Source of the DNA: Candidatus Hecatellales archaeon ex4484_218
Lineage (GTDB): Archaea > Thermoproteota > Bathyarchaeia > Hecatellales > Hecatellaceae
Direction of reading: 5' to 3'
Length of the DNA stretch: 7,756 bases
Assembly: GCA_002254975.1 (NCBI GenBank)
Contig: NJEB01000061.1
Coordinates: 1-7,756 of the forward strand
Part shown: positions 1 through 6,991 of the stretch, piece after piece
How positions within the stretch are numbered: position 1 is the stretch's first letter
Layout: each line of letters starts with the position of its first letter
Translations under genes and position numbers: made by a program
Notes under the pieces: generated by a model
The model's input: the letters and a program-made list of their open reading frames with translations, nothing else
Told to the model about the DNA's origin: nothing
The model's database searches: none

Positions 1-195
1 AAACCTTTTGATTATGTAATTCAAATTACGATGGATAGACCTGAACCAGGTGGACTTTCAGGTGCAACATTGGAGGAAGCTATTTCTTGGGGAAAAGTTG
101 GTAGTGAAGCTTATAAAGTTCAAGTTATATGTGATGCAACTATTTGCTTACCAGTTTTAGTGGCTGCTGTGATGGAGAGGATTTTTGAAAAATAA
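1..195 (+). CDS. dys: Deoxyhypusine synthase, C-terminal end (5' part outside window)
   Basis: Frame 1 is open from the window edge to TAA at 193-195 and gives 64 residues. They match the C-terminus of deoxyhypusine synthase: DRPEPGGLSGATLEEA (residues 12-27 of the fragment), then SWGKV (29-33) and VICDATICLP (42-51). The Lys in SWGK (codon at 94-96) corresponds to the lysine that forms the enzyme-imine intermediate in the characterised human enzyme. The enzyme transfers an aminobutyl group to one lysine of initiation factor 5A in the cytoplasm. Some archaea are thought to use agmatine rather than spermidine as donor. The next gene, an agmatinase homologue, overlaps by 11 bases, which supports that variant here. 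The start and the NAD-binding part lie outside the window. The family call is firm; the substrate is inferred from context. Confidence 0.93.
   Translation, partial: KPFDYVIQITMDRPEPGGLSGATLEEAISWGKVGSEAYKVQVICDATICLPVLVAAVMERIFEK
174..180 (+). promoter_or_regulatory. Ribosome binding site for the agmatinase-like gene
   Basis: GGAGAGG lies inside the last codons of deoxyhypusine synthase. Its GGAG core is 7 bases before a TTG at 185, and the full element is 4 bases before it. This site supports the TTG as the real start, and so an 11-base overlap and translational coupling with the upstream gene. Confidence 0.6.
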
Positions 196-1102
196 AATTT
201 TTAGGAAGCTTTTTGTTAAACCAAAAAATCCTTTTTCAGGTTTTGAGGTAGATTTTGAAGAAGCTAACTATATTTTTGTTGGATTTCCGTTTGATAAAAC
301 AAGCACTTACAGGTTTGGTTCTAGAAAAGCTCCTAACACTATAAGGGAGGCATCCTTAAACATTGAAACCTACAGCTTTAGGTCCGGTTTATATTTTGAA
401 GACCTAAAAATTCATGACCTTGGAAATCTTAAAATTGATAAAAACTTTAAAAAAACTTTTTCAAATCTTAAACTTGCTGTATCCACAATTTTCAGTTTAA
501 AAAAATTTTTGGTTGTTTTGGGTGGAGAACATACTTTAACTTTTAGTGTTGGTGAAGCTTTACCTACCAATGTAGGTATTATTTCTTTTGATGCCCACCT
601 AGATTTAAGGAATGAATATTTAGGTAAAAAATTTTCTCATACAACCTTTATGCGTAGACTTGCTGAAAAAATTGGTGGAGACCGATTATTTTTTGTAGGA
701 GTTAGAGCCGTATGTAAGGAGGAGTTAGAATTCTTAGAAAATGAAAAGATTAAATGTTTAACCTCCGTAAGGGTTAAACATCAAACTGTTGGGGAGATTC
801 TAAAAAAAATTAAAGAGTTTGCTTCCAATTTTTCCGGTTTATACTTAACCTTAGACATGGATGTTTTAGACCCTTCTTATGCTCCAGCTGTTTCTAACCC
901 TGAACCCGAAGGTTTAGACCCATCCCTCCTATACAATATATTGTATGGAATTGGGGTGAATGTTAACGTTGTAGGATTAGACTTAGTTGAGGTTTCCCCA
1001 GATTATGATTTTGGAGTTACCTCAATTTTGGCTGCAAAAACAATTTTTGAAACCTTATGTTCAGTTGAAAAAGGTAGAAGGATAAAAGTTTTTAGGGGTT
1101 AA
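185..1102 (+). CDS. speB: Agmatinase-family ureohydrolase, probably acting in hypusine synthesis
   Basis: A complete arginase/agmatinase-fold protein of 305 residues, a normal length for the family. All the binuclear manganese ligands are visible: H116 in GGEH, D136, H138 and D140 in DAHLD, and D224 and D226 in LDMDVLDP (D229 is also conserved). The catalytic-type His is H152 in SHTTF, and a conserved acidic residue is E269 in DLVEV. The expected reaction is hydrolytic removal of urea from a guanidino group. The gene overlaps deoxyhypusine synthase by 11 bases. The likely substrate is therefore agmatine or, in the archaeal pathway proposed from Haloferax work, the agmatine-derived (guanidino) side chain on aIF5A. 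Free-agmatine hydrolysis for putrescine synthesis is the main alternative. The start is TTG, chosen because of the GGAG site at 174-177; the next in-frame ATG (M156) would remove half the metal site. Confidence 0.9.
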   Translation: MKNKIFRKLFVKPKNPFSGFEVDFEEANYIFVGFPFDKTSTYRFGSRKAPNTIREASLNIETYSFRSGLYFEDLKIHDLGNLKIDKNFKKTFSNLKLAVSTIFSLKKFLVVLGGEHTLTFSVGEALPTNVGIISFDAHLDLRNEYLGKKFSHTTFMRRLAEKIGGDRLFFVGVRAVCKEELEFLENEKIKCLTSVRVKHQTVGEILKKIKEFASNFSGLYLTLDMDVLDPSYAPAVSNPEPEGLDPSLLYNILYGIGVNVNVVGLDLVEVSPDYDFGVTSILAAKTIFETLCSVEKGRRIKVFRG

Positions 1103-1114
1103 ATTCAAACCTAT

Positions 1115-1120
1115 CTTAGG
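1115..1120 (+). promoter_or_regulatory. Weak ribosome binding site for polB
   Basis: CTTAGG lies 9 bases before the ATG at 1130, within the 27-base gap after the agmatinase stop. Only the AGG core pairs well with the archaeal anti-Shine-Dalgarno, so the site is weak. The gap has no convincing separate TATA/BRE promoter, so cotranscription with the upstream pair is likely. Confidence 0.3.
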
Positions 1121-1129
1121 ATTGTTAAA

Positions 1130-2965
1130 ATGCAGAAAAAATCTTTAGAAGATTTTTTTGGTAAAGAAGAAAAAGTTGAGGAGAAAAAAATTCAACCTAC
1201 TGAAAAGATTCATGAAGATATACAAAGTTGGATTGAGTTTAATAGAGAGTTTAAGGCTAAAATGGCGGTTCAACCTTTAAATCTTAAAAATGTTTACCTT
1301 TTATCTGCAACCTATGATGGGGAAAAACGTTGTGCTGTTTTAAAATTTTATAATCCAGCTGATGAAAAAATTTATCTTTGGTATGATAATACTGGCCACA
1401 AACCTTACTGTTTAACTAGTCTTCCACCTGAAGAACTGGAAAAAATTTCTGAGGTTATGCTGAACGAGGGTTTAGACCATTTTGAAGTTGTTGAAAAATT
1501 TAATCCTTTACTTGACCAAAATGTTAAGGTTACAAAAATTGTTGCTCATGACCCGCTTACAATTGGAGGAAAACCTTCAGGTTCTTTAAGAGATGTTATT
1601 CCTAAAACTAGGCCTGAAGCTAAAATTTGGGAAGCTGACATAAAATATTATGAAAACTATCTTTATGACAGAAATTTAGAGGTTGGAGTACCTTACAACC
1701 TTGAAAATGGAAAACTTATTCCTGTTAGGGTTGAAAATAAAAGTTTCCTGGAACAGATTAAACAAGTTTTCATAGGTGAACAGAAAGAATTTTTGGATTA
1801 CATTCTTAATTGGGTTCAATTGTTGGAAACACCTGTTCCCAACCTTAGATATGTGGCCTTAGATATTGAGGTTGAATCACCAACTGTTGATAGGGTTCCT
1901 GAACCTAGGGAAGCCTTATACAGGGTTATTTGTGTTTCTTTTGTTGGTTCAGATGGTTTAAAAAAGGTTTTACTTTTAAGAAGAGATAATGTTGAGGAGG
2001 GAGATTTTAGGCTTCCATCTGATGTTAAGCTTGAATATTGTGATTCTGAGGTTGAACTTTTTGTTAAGGTTTTTAAGCTTATTGTTGACTACCCTATTGT
2101 TGTTACTTTTAATGGGGATGAATTTGACTTAAGATATTTATGGCATAGGGCTCAAAAACTTGGTTTTCCTAAAGAGGAAATCCCCATTCAAATGGGTAGA
2201 GAGTATGCTATGCTTACCTACGGTATCCATATAGACCTTTACAGGTTTTTCTTTAATAAGGCCATTCAAACCTATGCTTTTGACCAGAAATATAAAGAGG
2301 TAACACTTCAAGATATTTCTCAGATTCTTCTTGGAATTGGAAAAATTAGCTTGGAAAAGAATATTTCAGATTTAACCTATCTTGAGCTTGCTGCTTACTG
2401 TCTAAGAGATTCTGAGTTAACTTTTGGGCTTGCAAGCTTTGATGACCATCTTGTTATGAAGCTTATAGTAGCCTTAACCAGGATTGCTAAAATGCCTATG
2501 GAGGATGTTTCAAGACAGGGTGTTTCAAACTGGATTAGAAGTTTAATGTATAAGGAACACCGTAAAAATGGTTATTTGATTCCAACCTCAGATGAAATTT
2601 TGGCTAAAAAAGGTATTACTTCAACTCATGCTGTTATTAAAGGTAAAAAGTATAGAGGTGCTGTTGTTATTGAGCCTAAACCTGGAGTAAACTTTAATGT
2701 TGTTGTGCTTGATTTTAGTAGTCTTTATCCAAGCATCATCAAAAAATGGAATTTATCCTATGAAACTGTTCGATGTCCTCATGAAGAATGTAAAGATAAT
2801 CTTATTCCGGAAACAAACCATTGGGTTTGTAAGAAAAAGTTGGGATTAACAAGTTTAGTTATTGGTTCTCTTCGAGATTTAAGGGTTAGATGGTATAAGG
2901 TTAAAGCTAAAGACCAAAGTTTTCCATCAGAGCTTAGACGTTGGTATTCTGGATGGGAATGTTGA
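1130..2965 (+). pseudogene. polB: PolB1-type family B DNA polymerase, N-terminal part of a broken gene
   Basis: A 611-residue reading frame that resembles the Sulfolobus PolB1 (Dpo1) family of replicative polymerases from end to end. Near the N-terminus, KKSLEDFF (3-10) resembles a PCNA-interacting peptide. DNTGHKPY (86-93) marks the N-terminal domain. The 3'-5' exonuclease is complete: Exo I LDIEV (D245, E247), Exo II FNGDEFD (N328, D330, D333) and Exo III YCLRD (Y423, D427). Palm motif A is DFSSLYPSI (D528). A cysteine-containing loop follows (C549, C554, C567). Family similarity ends at LRRWYS (602-607); the next four residues are out of frame and run into TGA at 2963-2965. The family would continue with about 110 residues holding KxxxNxxYG and YGDTDS, and these are absent. 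As written the product could proofread in principle but lacks the second catalytic palm aspartate pair. The thumb resumes in another frame downstream. Confidence 0.9.
2940..2957 (+). other. Deletion and frameshift junction inside polB
   Basis: Upstream of this point the frame of the ATG at 1130 reads family-like sequence to LRRWYS. Downstream, the frame of codon 2946 (ATT) reads ILDGNVEIKGLTGKKRNTP, which matches the family after motif C. Compared with my recollection of Sulfolobus PolB1, about 110 residues (roughly 330 bases) are missing between the two, and the lost length is not a multiple of three. No other-frame remnant of KxxxNxxYG or YGDTDS occurs nearby. The exact breakpoint cannot be set to the base without an intact relative. 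There is no slippery heptamer before the TGA that would suggest programmed frameshifting. Confidence 0.85.
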
Positions 2966-3029
2966 AATTAAAGGTTTAACCGGTAAAAAAAGGAATACTC
3001 CCGAATTTTTAAAGAAAGCTTTTGTTGAA

Positions 3030-3464
3030 ATGGTTAAAATTTTAGGTGAAGTTAAAAGTGAAGTTGAATTTATGGAAGCTAAAGAAAAAATTAAGAAGAT
3101 TGTAAAGGAATGTTATACAAAACTGAAAAATAAGGAGTATTCTTTGGAGGAGCTTGCATTTACTGTTGTTTTGGGTAAAGATATTGAAGACTATGAGAAA
3201 ACAACACCTCAACATGTTAAAGCTTTAAAAAGACTTTCAGAGGAGGAAAGGGAAAAAATTGGTGCTGGCTCTATTATTCGGTATGTAAAGATTAGAAGGG
3301 AACCTGGAGTTAAACTTTTAGCTTTAGCTAGCCTAGATGAAATTGATGTTGAAAAATATGTTGAACATATTCGAACAACCTTTGAGCAGGTTTTGGATGC
3401 TTTAGATATTAGTTTTGATGAAATTGTTGGTGTTTCAAAATTAGAATCTTTCTTTAATAATTAG
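3030..3464 (+). pseudogene. polB: PolB1-type DNA polymerase, C-terminal thumb fragment
   Basis: This is the remaining 3' part of the polymerase, in a different frame from the N-terminal part. The first internal ATG is at 3030 (144 residues), but family similarity begins upstream at about 2946 with GNVEIKGLTGKKRNTPEF, so 3030 is unlikely to be a native start. In-frame sequence is open back to 2883. Recognisable thumb features are YTKLKNKEYSLEELAF (29-44), TTPQHVKALKRL (58-69) and the closing KLESFFNN, which is placed like the FF-containing tail of Sulfolobus PolB1. On its own it lacks every catalytic motif. No clear ribosome binding site precedes 3030, so separate translation is doubtful. Its TAG at 3462-3464 overlaps the stop of the convergent operon. 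Confidence 0.85.
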
Positions 3465-4960
3465 ATTTTAAGGTTTTCAGCCCAAGAAACTAGAAAATCC
3501 ATAACAAGGTTGGGGTAAATCCCGATTAGAATTGAGATTAAAGCTAAAGCTAGTAAAGGTCCCACCATGATTAAGGGGGCTTCCTTAACATTTTTTAGGT
3601 TGGAAGGGATTGGTCCAAAAAACATTCTTTTAACAGGCCAAAAAGTATAAACTACAGTGAAGGCTGTTGCAATCATGCTTAACATAGCCACAACAAAGAT
3701 AAATAAACCTGATTGGATTCCTTGAAGAAATACTCCTGAGAAAAGGATCCATTTGGAGATAAACCCGCTTAAAGGTGGAACTGCTGAAAGAATCATTGAA
3801 CCTAAGATGCATAAGACTGCTGTTAAAGGCATTTTTTGTGCTAATCCTCCCATTTGTTTCATATCTCTTATACCTAGTTGATATACTAAAACTCCTGCTA
3901 AAGAAAAAAGGATACATTTTCCAAATGCATGGCTTATAAACCAAAAGATTCCTCCAACTATTCCTAGGGTTGTACAGCTTGCTAAACCTAAAAGTGAGTA
4001 GGCTGTTTGGCTGATTGTTGAGCATGCATAAAGACGTTTAACATCATCTTGAGCTAAAGTTAAAAATGCTCCATAAACCATTGTTACTAAAGCTAAAATC
4101 ATGGTTGGAATGCTTAACATTTGAAAAGTTTTAAACATTTGTTGAATTAAAATTCTGGCGATAATATAGTTTCCTATACCTACAATGTTTGCTAAAATTC
4201 CAGCTATACATGTTGGATGTTCAGCATGAACCCATGGTAACCATGCTTGAAAACCAAAAACAGCCATTTTAATTAGGATACCTATAAGCATAAAGAGACA
4301 TATCCAAAATGCTAATGGGTTTCCTGTTAAACCTTGAAGACTTAAAATTGCAAAACTTTTAGTTTGAGTGTAGGCTAATAAAACTCCCACAAAGAAAACT
4401 GATGCTCCAGCTGTTCCCCACAAAAAACTCATTAAAGCTATTCTTCGACGTTCAACATATCCAAAATAGTACATTATAATGTAGAGAGGTATATGGATAA
4501 GTTCTAAGGCTAAATATACAACAATTAGGTCTGTTGTTAAACTTATCCAAACTAAACCAGCTGGAAAAACAAGAAAAAGGGAATGGTAAATTGCATAAAG
4601 AAAGTTTTTTTCTTCACCATGACCATAAATTATTTCTATTCTATGTTCAATGTAGTTTACCGAGAAAAGAGCTAAAGCTGCACAGGTAACATTCATTGCT
4701 AAAGCTACAGGTAAACTTAAACCATCAGCCAAAAAACCAAATTTAACTTCAAGAATTGGAATCCACACATATTCTTCATAAACGTATCCTTTACGTAAAA
4801 CTTCAACCCCAACCATACATAAAACAATGGTTGTATAGGCTAGGGTTGAAAACGTGATCCAGCCTGCTTTTTTTCCAACCTTTCTCCCAACAAAAGCAGT
4901 AAAAGAAGCCATTATTAATGGGATTAAAACTGTTTGTAGAAGTGAATATGGAAGATACAT
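3461..4960 (-). CDS. Complex I-like antiporter-type membrane subunit (NuoN/NuoM family)
   Basis: A 499-residue, strongly hydrophobic protein with about 14 membrane helices, typical of the NuoL/M/N and Mrp antiporter family. It would form one pumping unit in the membrane arm of a Nuo/Fpo-like complex. Visible key residues are the TM5 Glu E153 in LALELIHIPLY, the TM7 Lys K231 in LIKMAVFGFQAWLPW, the HAEHPT loop (245-250), DDVKR (305-309), H344 and K348 in SHAFGK, and the TM12 Lys K403 in SGFISKW. The ELIHIPLY helix and the TM12 Lys favour NuoN; HAEHPT is more NuoM/MrpD-like, so no symbol is given. The TM8 segment (252-270) has no Lys where family members normally have one. It is the last gene of the operon. 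Its ATG directly follows the NuoL stop, with GGTGGTGTGGAG just upstream. Its tail (459-489) resembles the tail of the gene at the right edge, so the two are paralogues. Confidence 0.9.
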   Translation of the reverse strand: MYLPYSLLQTVLIPLIMASFTAFVGRKVGKKAGWITFSTLAYTTIVLCMVGVEVLRKGYVYEEYVWIPILEVKFGFLADGLSLPVALAMNVTCAALALFSVNYIEHRIEIIYGHGEEKNFLYAIYHSLFLVFPAGLVWISLTTDLIVVYLALELIHIPLYIIMYYFGYVERRRIALMSFLWGTAGASVFFVGVLLAYTQTKSFAILSLQGLTGNPLAFWICLFMLIGILIKMAVFGFQAWLPWVHAEHPTCIAGILANIVGIGNYIIARILIQQMFKTFQMLSIPTMILALVTMVYGAFLTLAQDDVKRLYACSTISQTAYSLLGLASCTTLGIVGGIFWFISHAFGKCILFSLAGVLVYQLGIRDMKQMGGLAQKMPLTAVLCILGSMILSAVPPLSGFISKWILFSGVFLQGIQSGLFIFVVAMLSMIATAFTVVYTFWPVKRMFFGPIPSNLKNVKEAPLIMVGPLLALALISILIGIYPNLVMDFLVSWAENLKI

Positions 4961-6988
4961 TTAACTCCACACCACCAACAAACTAATTATGGTTGCTATG
5001 ATGAAAAGTAGAATGTAAAGCATGTTGTAGGGTAAAATTCCTGTTTGAAATTTTCTTATTTTAAAATAAAGATAACTCATCAGTTTGGGTACACCAACAT
5101 TGTAGGCTACATCCATTGGATGTTCAATGAATTTTTCAACATAAGGTCTAAGTTTTAAGATGGTTTTAACAAAAACAAGATTGTAAAGAGGGTCTATATA
5201 CCAACGATTCCAAAAGAAAGTTTTTATTTTGAATAGGGATGTGTAGGATGTTAAAATTTTTTCTGAGGAAATTTGACGTTTTATGTAAAGTAGGTAGGCT
5301 GGAATTCCACCTAAAAGAAAAACTCCTATTGAGGCTAAAGGAACAAGTAAATGGGTTGTAGGTTCACTGTTAAACCCGTTAATTGGTAGATGAAGAGTTT
5401 CATGGAGAAATGATTCAAAAATATGGTGGATAAAACTTTCAAAAAATGGTCCTGTAACACCTACAAGAATTGTGATAGTTGTTAAAATTCCATAAGGTAT
5501 CCACATTAGAGGGCTTGCTTCTTTAAGTTTTTCACCTTCTTTTTCAAGTTTGGCTAAATGGTTGCTTTTATCTCCGTGAAAGGTTAAACCCATAAACCGT
5601 ATGCTGTAGAAGGAGGTTAAGGCTGCTGTTCCTAAAGCTAACATAAAAAGCCAATAGTTTTGAGCTGTTAAACATGAAGCCAAAACTGCATCTTTACTCC
5701 AAAAACCTGAAAGGAAAGGGAAACCCGCCAAAGATAGGGCCGAAATCCACATTAAAAACCATGTAATAGGCATTTCTTTTTTAATTCCACCCATATCTGT
5801 CATGTAGATGGATTTACATTCATGGATTACTGTTCCTGAACAGAGAAAAAGAGAAGCCTTAAACAATGCATGACTAATAAGATGAAAAATTCCTGCCACA
5901 TACCCTAAAATTAAGGCTTTAGGGTTTAAACCTGCAATACCCAATCCAAGCATCATATAACCTATTTGACTCATGGTTGAGTAGGCTAAAGCCTTTTTTA
6001 ATTCTAGGGAAACCATTGCTTGAGTTCCTGTAAGAAAAGCTGTAAATCCTCCAATGTAAGCTGCTAAAATAAAAAATGTTAAAGCTTCATTAAATCCTCC
6101 AACCCAGTAACCATAAAAGAAAACTGGGAGAAAACGGGCAACCATGTATACTCCAGCCTTAACCATGGTTGCTGCATGAATTAGGGCGCTAACAGGCGCA
6201 GGTCCAGCCATAGCTTCTGGAAGCCATTCATGAAGAGGGAATTGGGCTGATTTACCTAAGGGTCCACATAAAAGTAGGATGGAGATTAAGGTAAGCATTC
6301 CAGGTGTTGCTGTTAAGGTGGGCATCCAAAGATTTTGGGTTTGGAAAAGTTCTGTAAAGTTTACTGTTCCAGAGTATAGGTAAAGAAGAATTAAACCTGC
6401 TAAAAGAAAAATGTCTCCAACACTAGTCATTATCCATGCTTTTAATCCACATTGGGATGGTGTTTGATAGGGTGTTGGGGGTGGACCTCCAATCCAATCT
6501 TTAGGTTCATCCCTATAATAATGTCCAATAAGAGCATAACTACATAAGCCAACTGTTTTCCATCCGGCTAGGAAAAATATAAAATTGTTAGCTAAAACTA
6601 AGAGAAGCATTCCACCTATGAATAGGTTCATCATAAACCAGTATCTTGCAACTCCTTCCTCACCATGCATGTATTTTATGGAGTAAACCATGATTAGAAA
6701 ACTGATAAATGCTACAACATTAGCAATAATGATGCTTAAGGGGTCTACTAGAACACCTATAGTTATAGGTTTAAGATTTGGAATAGAAACCCAAACAAAT
6801 TCTTCCTCAAAATAGTTTTGGGTTAATAGGTTGGGTAAAAGCATTAAACACATCAACATGGAAAGAAAAGGTAAAGATACAGCTAATCCATCCCTCAGCC
6901 TATTGTTAATTTTTTCAGCTAAAAATATTAATGGTGCACCTACAAAAGGAATAATCCAACAAAACCATGCAGGAAAATATAGGCTCAT
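4961..6988 (-). CDS. nuoL: Complex I-like proton-translocating subunit NuoL/FpoL
   Basis: A 675-residue NuoL homologue, longer than E. coli NuoL (613). It is the distal pumping subunit, whose C-terminal amphipathic lateral helix runs along the membrane arm. Visible features are GWKTVGLCSYALIGHYY (142-158, TM5), an archaeal-type insert EPKDWIGGPPPTPYQTPSQ (161-179), GKSAQFPLHEWLPEAMAG (245-262; TM7 Lys K246), PVSALIHAATMVKAGVY (265-281; H271, K277), SHALFKASLF (372-381; H373, K377) and SGFWSKD (427-433; TM12 Lys K432). The lateral helix begins around RWYIDPLYN (595-603) and is followed by KFQTG (646-650) and a last TM segment, so this is a true NuoL and not just an Mrp-type subunit. Two key positions differ: K144 replaces the TM5 Glu and S189 replaces the usual TM6 Arg. 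The gene starts 3 bases after the upstream stop, with GGGTGG 7 bases before its ATG. The electron donor of the complex cannot be told from this window. Confidence 0.95.
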   Translation of the reverse strand: MSLYFPAWFCWIIPFVGAPLIFLAEKINNRLRDGLAVSLPFLSMLMCLMLLPNLLTQNYFEEEFVWVSIPNLKPITIGVLVDPLSIIIANVVAFISFLIMVYSIKYMHGEEGVARYWFMMNLFIGGMLLLVLANNFIFFLAGWKTVGLCSYALIGHYYRDEPKDWIGGPPPTPYQTPSQCGLKAWIMTSVGDIFLLAGLILLYLYSGTVNFTELFQTQNLWMPTLTATPGMLTLISILLLCGPLGKSAQFPLHEWLPEAMAGPAPVSALIHAATMVKAGVYMVARFLPVFFYGYWVGGFNEALTFFILAAYIGGFTAFLTGTQAMVSLELKKALAYSTMSQIGYMMLGLGIAGLNPKALILGYVAGIFHLISHALFKASLFLCSGTVIHECKSIYMTDMGGIKKEMPITWFLMWISALSLAGFPFLSGFWSKDAVLASCLTAQNYWLFMLALGTAALTSFYSIRFMGLTFHGDKSNHLAKLEKEGEKLKEASPLMWIPYGILTTITILVGVTGPFFESFIHHIFESFLHETLHLPINGFNSEPTTHLLVPLASIGVFLLGGIPAYLLYIKRQISSEKILTSYTSLFKIKTFFWNRWYIDPLYNLVFVKTILKLRPYVEKFIEHPMDVAYNVGVPKLMSYLYFKIRKFQTGILPYNMLYILLFIIATIISLLVVWS
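4965..4976 (-). promoter_or_regulatory. Ribosome binding site for the last operon gene, inside nuoL
   Basis: On the - strand GGTGGTGTGGAG covers the last codons of nuoL. Its GGAG is 4 bases, and its GGTGGTG 9 bases, before the ATG at 4960. This fits coupled translation across a TAA-ATG junction with no gap. Confidence 0.6.
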
Positions 6989-6991
6989 TTT

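Noticed and set aside
1103..1129. Separate promoter for the polymerase
   Set aside because: The 27-base gap has AT-rich sequence but no TATA/BRE pair at a suitable distance that stands out from the AT-rich background.
2960..2995. Programmed ribosomal frameshift joining the polymerase parts
   Set aside because: A frameshift alone would not restore the missing motifs B and C. The A7 run at about 2985-2991 lies after the TGA, and there is no slippery heptamer before it.
3445..3480. T-rich transcription terminator at the convergent junction
   Set aside because: T runs are short and interrupted (TTTCTTT, ATTTTAAGG, TTTT) and lie in coding sequence of this AT-rich region; they do not stand out from background.
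3630..4025. 131-residue open frame on the - strand
   Set aside because: It lies wholly inside the 499-residue antiporter-like gene in another frame, and its composition (rich in Ser, Arg, Phe, Tyr) is that of an out-of-frame membrane gene. No family similarity is seen.
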